Positions 13,762-26,800 of a stretch of DNA of 64,000 bases are shown here, in pieces. Origin of the DNA: Argopecten irradians. Its lineage: Eukaryota > Mollusca > Bivalvia > Pectinida > Pectinidae. A program made the position numbers and the translations under genes. The stretch spans positions 55,193,997 through 55,257,996 of the forward strand of contig NC_091135.1 of assembly GCF_041381155.1 (NCBI RefSeq), read 5' to 3'. Each line of letters starts with the position of its first letter. Position 1 is the first letter of the stretch. The notes beneath the pieces were generated by a model. The model ran no database searches and was not told where the DNA came from. It saw only the letters and a program-made list of their open reading frames with translations.

Positions 13762-13880
13762 GTTATGGAGATAAGCCGAAAATTGTACAATAGGTGGGAG
13801 AAAGAACTGTATCGAGGCCCGTCAGGGCCGAGATCTGTTCTTTCTTCCACGTATTGTACAGTTTGAGGCTTATCTCTAAC
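13762..13880. repeat. Long hairpin with 57-bp arms and 4-nt loop
   Basis: The left arm (GTTATGGAGATAAGCC onward) pairs along almost its full length with the right arm (ending GGCTTATCTCTAAC). The apex is GAGGCCC-GTCA-GGGCCGAG. I estimate about 85% pairing. It sits 380 bp after the GH10 stop, outside the predicted 3' UTR. Either a fold-back MITE or a source of structured RNA. Confidence 0.75.
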
Positions 13881-13899
13881 TTAAAACATAGCAAGTCTT

Positions 13900-16480
13900 T
13901 GTGTTAATAAAGTACACTTTTATTTCTAATATAAGACAGTTTTGTCTTTGTCTACGAGCTCTGACAACTCTACCAATGTGCATTCAACCATGACAAATCC
14001 AATATAGACAATGGCAACATAGAATTACCTTTGCCGGTGTTATATGTGATGAATAGCATTCATGAACGGAATGCATGAAACATGCTTTTGGGGTGGACAG
14101 CTATCTGTAAATTCATTTTCACTATGTCCACCGACAGTGATGGAAGGATATTACTTTCTCAATTTAAGAGATAGAATAAGGAGGTTTTAGTGATGTGTAT
14201 TACTAAAAGGACATTTCTTTCCAAATTCTGATGTGGTAAAGAAATGACATATGAAACTAGACATGCTATTTAGGCATTTGTTTGAAAGCTTCTTGCTAAA
14301 ATGAGCGCATATAACAGTGATTTCTAGGCCAGTTCAAAACAGTCGGTGCCCTAAGAACTTTCATTGAATTCAGTTGATTTAAAATTTCGACCTCTCTAGT
14401 GAAAATCTTGGATTTTTTTATACCATGTGCAATTTCATTCAACAAGCCAGTGGGATTCAGGTGAAATTCTGAAATATTGTTGAAACAATATCAAATAAGT
14501 GTAAAACTACAGTGTAGATGATTTGGAAATTTAAAATCAAAAGTGGTGTTAAAAAACAACAAGGTTTCATCAAATGGAAATTGGAGTTAAAGTTGTAGAT
14601 AAGTGTTAAATGGTGAATTCATAATAAGGAAGTGTGGATGTGGTTATTTCCGCATCAATAAAGGATTAAATCATTTTCATTTTCATTGTGTGGGATTTTT
14701 TTCGTAATTTGGATTAAAAAATAATGGAATATTCCGGCAGGTTGTGTGTTAACATAATTATAGGATTATTCCCGGAGGCATATTCACCCGTATTGTGTAA
14801 GTCTCCCATATGCTACCTTTTACTGTCTTATAAGTGACTGTTTTATATTAGACTCACTTATAAGACAGTAAAAGGTAACATATAGGACAGTTACAGGTAA
14901 TCGTGCGATAACCCGGGAGTTAAAGTACAGAAACAACAATAGATGACACCACAACTATGTTTTAAGATATAGTAAACGCCAGTTTTATTCATGGAAGATC
15001 CTTCTTTTATTTCCGTCAGGAACTTTGATTAAGAAAATGATCGCGTCTTGTTTGAAATTACTAATTACTTTTAATATGTTAACCTCACAGAATACAGCTG
15101 CCTATTTCAGTTCTTGTACTCGTAGTGGTCAAATAAATAATGCACGACTAATGGAGTGCAGTGCTCTAAATTGTCATTTATTTGCAAAACTTATCGTATA
15201 CCATCTCCGTTGTGTATATGTGGTGTGGTCGAAGACAACAAACATTTTTACTTGAATGCGGTCGATTTGATGAAATAAGACGATGGTGTTACTTTGGATC
15301 GTCTTTGGAGACGAATCTACTACAGCTGACAATAAATCAATATTCTTAGCCGTACAATACTACATAATTAAAACGGGCAGATTTGCTTCTGTCGAATAGT
15401 TATATGTAAGATATTACACCCTACACATTTCATTCGAGTTTAAACTTTTAATATATCAACTATCATTATTATTATCAAATGTCAATGCGAGTAAATGAGT
15501 AAGAATGGTGTTATCATGGTCCAAAGTTATCGTTTGCTGTTACTGTACATGGTGATAGGTTTACATAAGTATCTGTGACACTTGTTCCTATTTCCGATTG
15601 ATTTTATACTTGTGTCGTCCTATGGATGGCTGTGTCGGTCGAAATGACGACAAGGAGTAAGGTTGAAGTTTGTTGACGGCTTATTTATTCAATCTGAAGT
15701 GTAGACAAAAGTTCTCTCTCTATCATGTGGCCCTAGAGACGGTGACGTAGGTAGATGGGTGTGAGGCGGAAGTACCCAGTCAAGTCTGTCTCAGTCTAAT
15801 TTCAGTCCGATTTCCGTCTGACTGGGGCCTATTGCGGCCCTCTATTTATAATGATTGGGTACGTGACTGGTGCACGTGCCGTCTGGACAATGATTGCCCC
15901 AAAGGTTACCCAGCTCATCCTAAACTGTCAAAATTTACTAATTTTAATTCAGAATACAGCCTTACCGGCGCCTGATGCAGGCTTAACAAAATAGAAATGT
16001 TTTGATTTTCTGAATGGACTTGGTTGAGGCTGGACAGAACCGCCTGTAATATGCACATTTTGCGCAAACTATACTGCGCAGTTAAACATGTGTGTGGACT
16101 ACGTGATGTCCTGTCATTCCTTCCAGAACATTCCACGTAGTCCCTACCATACCCATACCTATTCGGAATCAATTAACTAATAAGTTGGTCACCTTAAGTT
16201 TAACACGTGCATAGACCGTGCGATGTCCTGTCATGATTTCCAGAACATCCCACGCAGTCGCTATTAAGTGGGTGCCGTAACAATTTACTGATATTTCGGT
16301 CACAGTTTGGCCATGCCTTAAAACAACAACCTAACTCTGGCTGCAAGCACGAGTAAACAATTCCGCGTTACTGACCTTTAGATATACTACACATAGGTAC
16401 GAGGTCTAAGCAACATTATATACACCACAATAATGCACTATGAAATTAAACACAGCCTAATAAGTATATACATAGTTGTT
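13900..16480. other. Intergenic, no gene recognised
   Basis: No splice-supported or domain-bearing open frame. It contains the perfect hairpin at 14808-14883 and a pair of related imperfect palindromes at about 16096-16145 and 16212-16264. Both palindromes share ATGTCCTGTCAT and CCAGAACAT and are bounded by ACGTG/CACGT-like arms. Confidence 0.55.
14808..14883. repeat. Near-perfect 30-bp hairpin
   Basis: ATATG.TACCTTTTACTGTC through TAAGTGA (14808-14837) is the reverse complement of 14854-14883 with a single mismatch. The loop is 16 nt. There is no coding context. Confidence 0.85.
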
Positions 16481-16491
16481 ATTAAAGATGC

Positions 16492-16808
16492 TCCACCGCT
16501 GACAAATGACATTTTTTCACTATCAAAAACACGAGCAGACGATTTAGTATTTTTCTTCAGTTACAAAAGTTACTTACTTTACACCATTACCACCATTGAA
16601 AAGTTTGAGCTTCTAATTTCACTTCAAGTTAAAGTTACAAAAAATAATTAATTGCATCCCGAAAACATTCCGTTGCACTATATCCTATATGGAATTAGGT
16701 ACTGATTGCGCATGCACCAAAGGCAAAATAAATTATTTTATGATATTTTTTATGTTAATTAGACATATATATACACGATTAAACACCAATTATTGTTCAA
16801 GTGATTTT
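16492..16808. mobile_element. TTAA-type MITE, copy 2 (left end intact)
   Basis: Starts with TTAAAGATGCTCCACCGC, the exact complement of the right end of the copy at 4940-5299. It follows that copy closely to about 16808, then diverges, so its right end is missing. The two copies complement each other: each preserves one intact terminus. Non-coding. Confidence 0.75.
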
Positions 16809-17132
16809 GATAGTTTATGTTTGAAAAGCAGAGAAAATATCCCTGTTTCATTTGTCAGACATGAATCAATCTTTGGTGGGATCTCTTGCTTTGATGACCG
16901 ATGACTGTATGGTTTTGGCTCTCAACTTCGGCTACTTTTCAAAATGTATTTTCTTTAAATAGCATTGTAATTATTGTTAACGGGTGATTGCTTATAGAAT
17001 ATTGGCTCTCTGTTTAGGCACTATATTTTCTTGGCGGGAAGATATTACTACATATTGTATGATGGTAACTTTCTTTGAATAAAGACGAGAAAATGGTCAC
17101 CACAGTATAAATATAGAGTCAAAGTTAAACTT

Positions 17133-17279
17133 ATGGGATATATAAGTTCCCCAACGCGTGGCTGTTGTTTATCATGTATATCTAAACTCTCGTTTGTGAA
17201 TTTTCAAATTTAAAAAAAAAGCTCGTGTCTTTTGTAAATTTGAAAACAACAGTCACTTGTTGGAGAACCTCTATATCAT
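17133..17279. repeat. Fold-back element (arms about 38 bp)
   Basis: The left arm, with ATATAAGTTCCCCAACGCG and GGCTGTTGTTT, pairs imperfectly with the right arm, with AAACAACAGTCACTTGTTGG and ending CTATATCAT. The interior is A/T-rich. Probably a MITE. Confidence 0.6.
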
Positions 17280-18078
17280 GTATCCAGAATAAATCAGACT
17301 ATTGTTCTGTACAAACAAGCTGTTAATAGATAGACTAGAGCTTTCTTACGACCACCTTTATCGATCTGCATTCTCGAACTCGTTTGTAAATGCTTTTCCC
17401 ATCACCTGTCGGAAAAAATCACAAAAATCATCTTAATAGGGTAAATCCCGATACATTTTAATAAATATCTTTATTAACCATGACTGCTTATATAAGATAA
17501 TCTGTATATAAAAGTAACTTCACTGTTTATATTTGGTAACTGATTCTGACAACACATACATCTCGTTTTTTGTAGTTCAAGTAATAGTTTATCTTAAGAT
17601 TTGCAATCATTTGCCAAAGAATCATTAGTTTTCGTCATAATATCATCAAGTGTAATGTCCTATGAAACACGGGCTATTGATTCTTAGTAGTAGAATCATA
17701 GTAAACGTTATACACTGTATCTTATTTATATGCCCAATCACTTCTTCCATAAACACCGATAATTGTAATACAAACATAAATTCAGGATACATCATCATAA
17801 TCAAGAAAGACATACTCATGTTTTAATACGATCTCAAAACATGTAACTGTTCTGTAAACGGCAAAATCTTATCACATCAAAATAATGTCGAGGAGAAATG
17901 TATTTATGTGTATTATCTAGGGAACTACAAAACAATTCAAATTACATTGTCTACCTATTTGTGTAGATTAACAACACATTCTTAAGCAAATCATAATAGT
18001 GAGACAAAACGAAAAGTAGAAAACGTCTTTGAAGATAACATTTCTACCTAAAGATAACAAAATAATTAGCACATTTTC

Positions 18079-18833
18079 AAGGCCCACTACCTTTCCGAAA
18101 TGGCTTTTGATTTTAAAATGGTAATGTAAAACCATATTGATAACTTTGTAGAATCGCAATAGGTTATTTTCAATACTGCACTTATCATTCTGAACGATTG
18201 AATAAATAAACTGATACTTTTAATTTTTTAAGTTTCTCATCATCACCCTAATGATCACACGTTAATTGGCTATCATTGCACCAGACGGTAAAATACTTCA
18301 CTGTAACATAGGCTACACAAGAAATCCTGTTTACTGATGTAACCTCATCTTACACCATCAATATTTGCTTTTAAAACATAATTCGCCTGATAAACAGTGA
18401 TTTCGCCCGTGTAATATTTTTTGCATATGTCACTAGTGTAATATGACCTGAATGGATTTTCATTGGCTAGAAATTCATTGTGACGTCAGACAGAAAGAAT
18501 AAAATGGCGTCAGGAAAAATGACGTGACGACGGGAGTAAATGGCGGTCTCTGCTGGATTTTCGAATTACATTTTGACGTGACATTCCTTTTTTATGTAGG
18601 TATTTGTAGATATATGATAAAAATTATCTTAAATTTGTGTTCATTTCATATGAGATTTTATGAAACTCGTCTCGAAGTTTTAATTTTTGCTCGCCAAGGT
18701 TCGCAAAACTAAAGACTTGTTAAACTCGTTTCATATGAAATGAACAGTCATACAAGATCCTATAGATCTATAAGTTATTATTGCTTAAAAGAAACTTCTG
18801 GTTTTTTTCTCTCAGAAAAGTAGTGGGCCTTTA
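18079..18833. mobile_element. TIR element, AAGGCCCACTAC termini, 755 bp
   Basis: The left end AAGGCCCACTACCTTTCCGA and right end AGTAGTGGGCCTTTA are inverted repeats shared with the better preserved element at 61438-61845. The interior has no transposase-like frame. It holds a smaller palindrome around the CATATGA sequences at about 18645 and 18730. Non-autonomous and older than the 61438 copy, judging by eroded ends. Confidence 0.65.
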
Positions 18834-20986
18834 CTGTAAGGGTATAGTACAAGCATTCCCCCGAAAATAACCCAGATCATCACATTGTCAATAAGTAAGA
18901 GAACCATACTAATTATACCATACAACATAATATTAAGTACCTATTATGCTAAACAGTCCAGGGATATGATGATGTATGGTGACTTCAAAACCATTACTAC
19001 GTCGTAACTTTTAAACATTGAATATTTGACATTAGTTAGCAAAAATTCTATCTTACTATGAAAGTACGGATTTATTTCACACAAAAAACTAATATTGTTT
19101 CAAACCCTACATGTACTATGTAACTTTTCAGACAGTGTTTGTCCCTTTGATAAACCAACAGAAACAATTAGTTTTGAAGACGTTTGAGCTTTGATACAAA
19201 ACCCTTTCGGAGACAATTATGGAAACTATAATCAATATCTTTTCGTTGCGGTTTGTACGCGTCAATATATGCACATTGTAATCTAAAGGGTGCATATGGT
19301 ACATACGTTAATTGGATTGTCTTTTAGGAATTATCGGTAACTTAGCGTTTGTTAAAGTGATAGTGAGTAATCGTATCCATTTCATAGTGCTACATACACC
19401 TGAAGACACGTCAGCACATGTCGGCAAGTCACAATATACACGTACGAAGGAATCATAAAAACGATTAGGGAGCATTATTCTACAACATATATTCCAGTTC
19501 TTTAAATAAAAAGTCGCATGTAATTAGTAAACAAACTTATCAAATGACATTCATATCTCATGAATAAAAAATCTACAAACTATATGTACGTCGGAATAAA
19601 TAGAAAATACTTTCGTATAATAATATATAGAATACCTCCAAAAAATTGGAATCTTGTTAACTGTGAAAAATAACTATCTAATGAAAAACAGATCCATAAA
19701 AATTGTTCAATAATGCGTAACAGTTCTAAATTATGAACTATAGATTAGTCGATAAGCCACATTGGAGACCAAGAACAGATGTTATTTCGTGAAACTAATG
19801 AATCAACGATCGGGTATAAAATTCTGATGATTATCACTCAAATATAAGTCATTCAAACTGATGACACGATTTTATTTACAATCATAATTATTTTATATCA
19901 TGATAGACTCCAACATATTATTCATGGTCCATATTACCTTAAAAATACCGCAATAGATCTTCACTAATTCAAGAAAACAGTGTAGTGATGTTTTCATCAT
20001 TTCTCTTCAGATTTCGATAGTTATTACATATATTACATCTTACCTTATTATTTCCTTTAAATGTTTTTTTTATAAATTATATATATATACATATCTACAT
20101 GCATACATATTGTTCCACCACCCAGGTAATAGCAATCATTAGAAATACATTTGACGTTTTACAACATGTAAACATCAAAATTCTATATAAAATTCAGATA
20201 AATACCCTGTATCAGTTAGACATTCCAATTTACCGGCGATTATTACTAGCATAGTTTAGGTACACTATGACAATATGACATTAATAGTTACAAAATACGT
20301 ATAAACGCTTTCAAAGTATACCTTCTGAAGAGGACTTGTCCTATGATACTCCACCCAAACCGGTACCTGTCCATCCTTATTGACCTCGTCTAAGTTGTCG
20401 GTTTCCTCCTACTGATCTGCAGTTGGTATCCTTTAATCTGATCCTTAGATACTGCCTTGCCTTCTTTCAACGTTACAATGTATTACTTCAAACAGATACA
20501 CTATATTACATGAAAAAATGTATCACTTTATACGTATGAAACTATTGATTCCATACTATCTCACGCTGCTACCATGAATATGGTGCACTACCTCTTCGCA
20601 TACCTGTACTTTTAATTTAACGCCATTTCTTACTTTCGTCAATTAGGAAACGCGGGATGTCTTTCAAAACTATTTCGCATCTGATCCAAACCCAATCATA
20701 TCGAAAAGTTTATAGGATATATTTTGACACTATTTTGATAAATATGTTAATACAATACACGTTTTTACATCAATATAAAGACGCAGTTGTGTTTACAAGA
20801 GCCATGCCATGCTACAACAGGTTATTGAATGCATATATACAAAATACCTTTAAATAATCACAAAAATATACGGTATCTATATCAAAGAGAGGTATATATA
20901 GGTTAGACAAGACACTGATTGAAAAAGTATAATACAACACCCATGACACAAAGAGATTACTGTTTTTGTTGTCATTGTCTCAAAAG

Positions 20987-21075
20987 TAAGAGATCCCAGA
21001 GAGGTCTTGGCACTCACCATAGAATGATATATGTCAGTCAATGGTCAAAATATTTTCACTGTTTTTTTACATAGC
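20987..21075 (+). repeat. Diverged left-end fragment of pearl-like family A
   Basis: AAGAGATCCCAGAGAGGTCT followed by CACTCACCATAGAATGAT matches the left end of the family A elements at 27844, 33153 and 62868. Core repeats are absent, so it is a truncated relic. Confidence 0.55.
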
Positions 21076-22189
21076 TTTCTTTGAAATACACATAACAACT
21101 GACGTCTGTCAATACCATTTACTGTACGATACTACACGTATAGCTTGGTTTAAAATAAAACCTTGCAGCTAGTTTTCAACTCAACCCTTCACTACAAACC
21201 AAAAGTTCATTTTGTAGCATGTTTAGAAAACTAAGCCATTGGAAGATCATGCACTCCAAATACAACTTCAGGTAAACATATAATCAGCAACAGCAATACT
21301 AATACAGAAACAGATATACATACATAGTATGAAAATAAAAAATAAAGACGATAATGGTCCGAGAACAAACGTGTACACCCGTTTCTTACAGAAACCATTT
21401 GATTTCCTTTACTTGAGGACATATCATCAACAACCTCTTTAGATATAAAGTAAGCTTGTATTCTATGTAGCAAATCATTCATTTATACATGAACTGCTAT
21501 ATGAATTATATGACAAACACTGAATAATAGTCAAAGTTCATACCAATGATCTGTTTTTTAACATAGATACCTGGAAACAGAAGATTTGTAGGTAAATATT
21601 GGTAAAAAATAACAACCGTTTAGTATATAAATAATATCTAAACTTGTCTTAACTTAAATAGAAGCACTACATATAAAAATTTATGACAACTAAGAAGCAT
21701 TACAAGAAAAATAAATCAATTATTTTTCGAACACAATATGATGGTAAATATAAATGAATCAAAATAGGGCATGGTTCTAGCCATCAAACCCCCATTTCCA
21801 ACAATGCTCACTCCACCCCACTACCCCACCCATACCCCTGACCCATACCCCCATCCCAACCCTGAACCTCACCCCAACCCTAATAATCCAAACCCCTCGC
21901 CTAGACCCTGCCCTGCACCATAAAATCTTATGTCATCGCCTATCAAAAATAACAATGTACTTGTGTCACAGCCTATCAAAAATAACAATGTACTTGTGTC
22001 ACAGCCTATGAAGCTAAACCCATCTACTTCTTAAATTTTCAATAAACTTGGTATTTCTTCCCCTCCACATGCTTAACGTTAAATAAAGGACCTTTAGTCT
22101 TCTTAACTTATAAGAGTATTCTGTTCAAAGAAAATATTGATATGACTTTTTATACACTAAACTGAATACTAAGTGACACATAGCTCACA

Positions 22190-22430
22190 ATATCTTACAG
22201 CCTTTACAGATATCATACAGCCTTTACAGATATCTTACAGCCTTTACAGATATCTTACAGCCTTTACAGATATCTTACAGCCTTTACAGATATCTTACAG
22301 CCTTTACAGATATCTTACAGCCTTTACAGATATCTTACAGCCTTTACAGATATCTTACAGCCTTTACAGATATCTTACAGCCTTTACAGATATCTTACAG
22401 CCTTTACAGATATCTTACAGCCTTTACAGT
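22190..22430. repeat. 20-bp tandem array, 12 copies
   Basis: The unit AGCCTTTACAGATATCTTAC is repeated with essentially one substitution (CATAC in the second unit). The homogeneity suggests recent expansion or active slippage. The 90-residue frame over it is a repeat artefact: 20 is not divisible by three but no unit phase contains a stop. Confidence 0.95.
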
Positions 22431-22978
22431 GAACTAGAACACTGACACGTCAGAAAGGGCCCCGCTATGTGTCTGACGTGCTTAAGTGGAAAAGTAGTAT
22501 TTTGACAACGAATTCTTCCGTGTTAGCTATATGTTGCTAATAAATAATTAATGTCAACATTAATTGGGAAACCGATGATGGTACATTATTATAATTCTTT
22601 GGAAAAAGGTCTTCCAAGTATTTAACTTGAATCCTGATTCCAAGCTAACATTACATTAAGAGCATACAATTAACTCAAATACCCCTTTTAAACAAGGTAA
22701 ACCTCATAGTTTGCTGAAGAAACACATAACAAATGTGAAAGGAAGGGAATAAAGGTCTTGCTCAAATATTTCAATCATGTAAAAGTTTTTTTTCCATAAG
22801 AGTTGTATCTGCAAATAAACTCTGTGGAATGGTATATCTTTTCTTTGTCTCTGGAAAAACTTACTTCAGGATAAATTCTGAAAAAAAAATATCAAGTTAG
22901 ATGAAACTGTTCTAAGTGAATATTGTATACTAGTTCATAGTAAATGTTATTTCTTACCCATCACATAAGATCTACAAA

Positions 22979-23375
22979 TATTTGCTTGTTAAATTTGACC
23001 TTGACCTTTGACTTAGTAACCTTGGCCCATGACCTTACCTTTGGACAGTCAACTCCTTGTTTAATTCTGAACAACTTTGCATCATAATGTTATAACAAAA
23101 TGTTTATCAGTTAAGAGCAACAACATTGTGATTTTTTTAAATGTTAAAATCCAAGATGGCCGATTTTTTAATTTAATTTCAGCCTGAAAAATTACCAAGC
23201 AGATCTAGGATGGATGGGGAATCATCATGTAAAATATGGGGAAAATACTCCACTCCCTTCCATCATTAATGTGCAAAAGAAAAAAAAACGGACAGACGGA
23301 CGGACGGACAGACGGACAGACGGATGGACAACCTGATTACTATAGGGCACCCGCATCTCGATGCGGGGCCCTAAT
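22979..23375 (+). mobile_element. Pearl-like element, family D (right part)
   Basis: Carries TTGACCTTGACCTTTGAC and CCAAGATGGCCGA, a (GACGGACA)n-type microsatellite at 23291-23330, and a terminal hairpin at 23344-23372 (AGGGCACCCGCATC / GATGCGGGGCCCT). This is the same right-end layout as the other pearl-like families, with unrelated hairpin sequence. No protein-coding content. It lies downstream of the alpha-arrestin stop codon. Confidence 0.6.
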
Positions 23376-23825
23376 TAAGAAATCGTTTTGGATAAATATT
23401 TTTGAACCTAACCTGTCCTAACGTCAATATTATATTCCAGGTCAAAATACTTATTTAGATTGTTTTATATCTGAATTATGTTACAAGCCTCTAGTAAGAC
23501 CATTAACTTAGTGTTATCACTCTTAATTTTAAAATTTTCGTTTATATTCAATGAATGAAGCTTGCATTGATTAACCCCTGACATAACTTTGCAAGAAATA
23601 TTTCATTGAACACAGCCTGATTGCAATACCCAAAGACCAGCACATGTGCATATTCACTTTTACACTATTTTTCCAACGTATCACCGCCAGTTTGCCATGA
23701 TGCAAGATATTCAAAGCAATACACATGGTGGAAATTTCAAATCCAAAAGCGAGAATTTTAAGACTTTCCAAACTTGCTTGCAGCGTGTATTATACATTTA
23801 ATGTTGATATGAAATGTATAAGCCA

Positions 23826-26800
23826 TTAGTCGTCGTATGCCGGGGGTGCCATTTGTGGCACTGTGGCTTGTTCACCACCATAGGTTTGGTTGCTATGGCG
23901 ACTCCAATCATAGTATGGGTATGCAGGTGCCCATGAGTTCTCTCCTCCTGTATGTTCATCGTCATTCTCATCCTGAATAGTCACACGACCAAACACACAC
24001 TCTGCATACGAAGGAGGGGCTACAACAGAAATAGTACGAAGGAAGGATGAAATGCAAACATTTTATAAAAAGAATATAAAATTCAGAGACTTTAATAAAT
24101 AATGTATGAGTTCAACAGCTGAATTCTAACGAAATTCTTAAAACATAGAAATACATACGTTCCTCTGGAGCTGAATATGCTGGTGGTTGCATATTTGGAT
24201 CTAGTCCTATGGAAGAGAACTCCATGCCAGGCCCTGCTGGAGGAGTGGGAGCAGTCGGTGGTGTAAACACGGGTGGCCGAGCAGGTATGGTCCCTATTAT
24301 TATAGCTTGCATGATCTTTATTGTGGACCAGCCACAGGGAACCTTCAGCTGGACAACGAAACAAAGTAAAGTGATTAGGTAAATAATTATATTGAAAAGT
24401 TATCTGTGTCACGTTTAGGTGATTAGAGACTTAAAAGATCACTACGATTCCTTAAATCCTGTCCATCTAACATTATATTTCAATGTAATTAGCATGCAAG
24501 ATACATGTATTATTAATGGGCTTCTTTTAAGGAGGATGGGTTTAAACAGAAACAAGCACAAAATTGCAGTAAAATATTATTTCTAACAACAATTTATGAA
24601 TGTAAAATATTTCGACAGTAGTTTTAAGGAATCGTTTCACTCACCACGACAGTATAAGTGATATCCACGATTCTACAGCCCTCCAACTTTGATGGTGGTA
24701 GTGAGGGGATCACGGATGCTTGGTGGAAGGCTTTGGTTGTCCCCTGAGGGATTGACAGGTTCCCGCTGACCAGATTAAATGTATCCACCTTCTGATGGTA
24801 ATGTGGATTCCCCGAGGAAAACAGACTGTCTGAATATCCAGTATAGGTTGCTTCCTACAGTATTCATAAGACAAACTCTTAATTTTGCATTCATTATGCA
24901 TCCATCGTCTTTTCTATAAACAATTAAAACTCCAAAAATGTTTCTAATTATATTTTGTCATATAATATGTACTATCATTGGGACAGTTTTTTCTTAGCCC
25001 ACCATCTTGGCTATTCATATCGCCTGCCATCCTTCTGTCTGTCTGTCCCTCCATAGACAATTTTTGTTATCCGTTTTTCAAAAAGCACTCTCCTCAAATC
25101 TCCTTGGTACCTAGTTGTGCATACCACATTTTGGGACTGTAATGAAAACAAGATGGCCAACAGGCAGCCGTCTTGAATTTTGACAAAGTTTGTTATCGCT
25201 ATGTCTTAGAAACTACTGAAAGGATCTCTTTCAAACTCCATATGTAGTTGTGTATACTGCATTCTTGAACAAGTCAGATAACAAAATGGCTGACAGGAAG
25301 CCATCTTGGATTTTGAAAATTGAAGTTTGTAAGCACTAATTCTCAGAAAATACTGCAGGAATCTCTCTCAAATTTCTTTGTTTCTAGTTTTGTACACTGC
25401 ATTGACTGATTGATGAACACATGGTCATCTTTGATTTTGACCAACATCAATCACTCAATAGAGGGCACCAAGATCCTTAACTTAACTCCTTAAAATTCAC
25501 TTCGTCTAGCAGTTCAAGTCAATGCATTTCTAGCTTCTTATCACTATAAATTCTGATTGTAAGAAAGAAACATTTTCATAAGTGAATTGACATTCAATTT
25601 TTGGTTTATAAATCAGTATGAGTCAACAAGGGCTGGTTTGTAAAAAATGTAACAAACCTATACCTAGTGAGTTCAAGGAAAGCTTCAAAAACAAGTTTTC
25701 TAACCTGTTTGAGTTCAAGACTAAGCGAAGTTATTGTGTTTTCACTATTGTTCTCCACTTCAATGTCATACACAAGGTGTTCTCCTGGAACAAAGCCTGT
25801 TTTGTTGATTCCCAACATGACCTTGACCTTTCCCTCTTCACAACAGCATCCCTGGATTGTCTCCTGCTCAACTAATCTTGACGGCATCTGTAATGACAAA
25901 AACAGCAAATTTAGTTTCTTCTGGCCCAAATTCATATTGAAAATGAAGAATGGATTCAACTTAATGAATCAAGCTTTTATAACAATCAAATGTTACTTAC
26001 CAAAACATTTGGTACCAGGTTAAGGTCTAGATGACGTATGACAGTAAATGCCCTCTTTGTACTTTCATCAAATTTCCAAGGTCTGTCAATGTTTGCCTTA
26101 CATGTATAGCGAACATAGCCCCGTCGACCTTCAAATGAGGAGGGGATGGTTGACGGTAGATGGAGTGAGAAAGGATAAACATGCTGACCAGCTGGATGTT
26201 CTACTGCAGAATCTGAATTCTGACCTGTAACAGAGAGAGTAACACCTTAAGAGTTCTGCAACAGAACACTGAACTCCAAATAGAGTGATACAATACCAGT
26301 ACACACAAAGATATAATACATGCAGTGACACCATTGATAAAGTGGGTATAACAAATGTAAGGAATGCAGGACTGGGCATGAATCACCAAATAATGGACAA
26401 ATACACAAGCCAATGAAAATGCCAGTACTAGGTATTTAGTTATGTGATGTAATTATCATCAAGTTAGCCATGTATTTAGGCTGTAATGTATAATAATTGG
26501 CAATGGATCTTCAAGACAGTTTGTCCATCATAACCCACACCTTGTGGAAATATGGCAATATATAATATAGAGCATATAATTCTACATGTATCATGATTTG
26601 GACAACAGGCCAGAGCAGTAATTTTATCTTAATATAGCATTTATTTCAAATTAGGTACCTGCTCCACCAAACACCAGGATGGTGTGGTTGAGATAGGTTT
26701 CGTGGCCCCTATACTTAGTTGTATGTTTTCCTGAACGAACATCCCAAAAAGCCTTGCCTTTTCCTTCAAAGTAAATTGTTATCCCTGCAAGAACAAGTAA

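Larger units (their letters stand above)
16850..22170. other. Intergenic, no gene recognised
   Basis: A gene desert with only short chance open frames. It contains a fold-back at 17133-17279, a TIR element at 18079-18833, a pearl-like fragment near 20987, a C-rich low-complexity tract at about 21788-21925, and a 36-bp direct duplication near 21940-22010 (CCTATCAAAAATAACAATG repeated). Confidence 0.55.

Noticed and set aside
22173-22445. 90-residue frame of repeated LQPLQISY-like units
   Set aside because: Direct translation of the 20-bp tandem array; no independent coding evidence.
24092-24412. 106-residue minus-strand frame
   Set aside because: Out-of-frame reading of ARRDC exon 6; the correct frame carries the PPAY motif and the exon phases.
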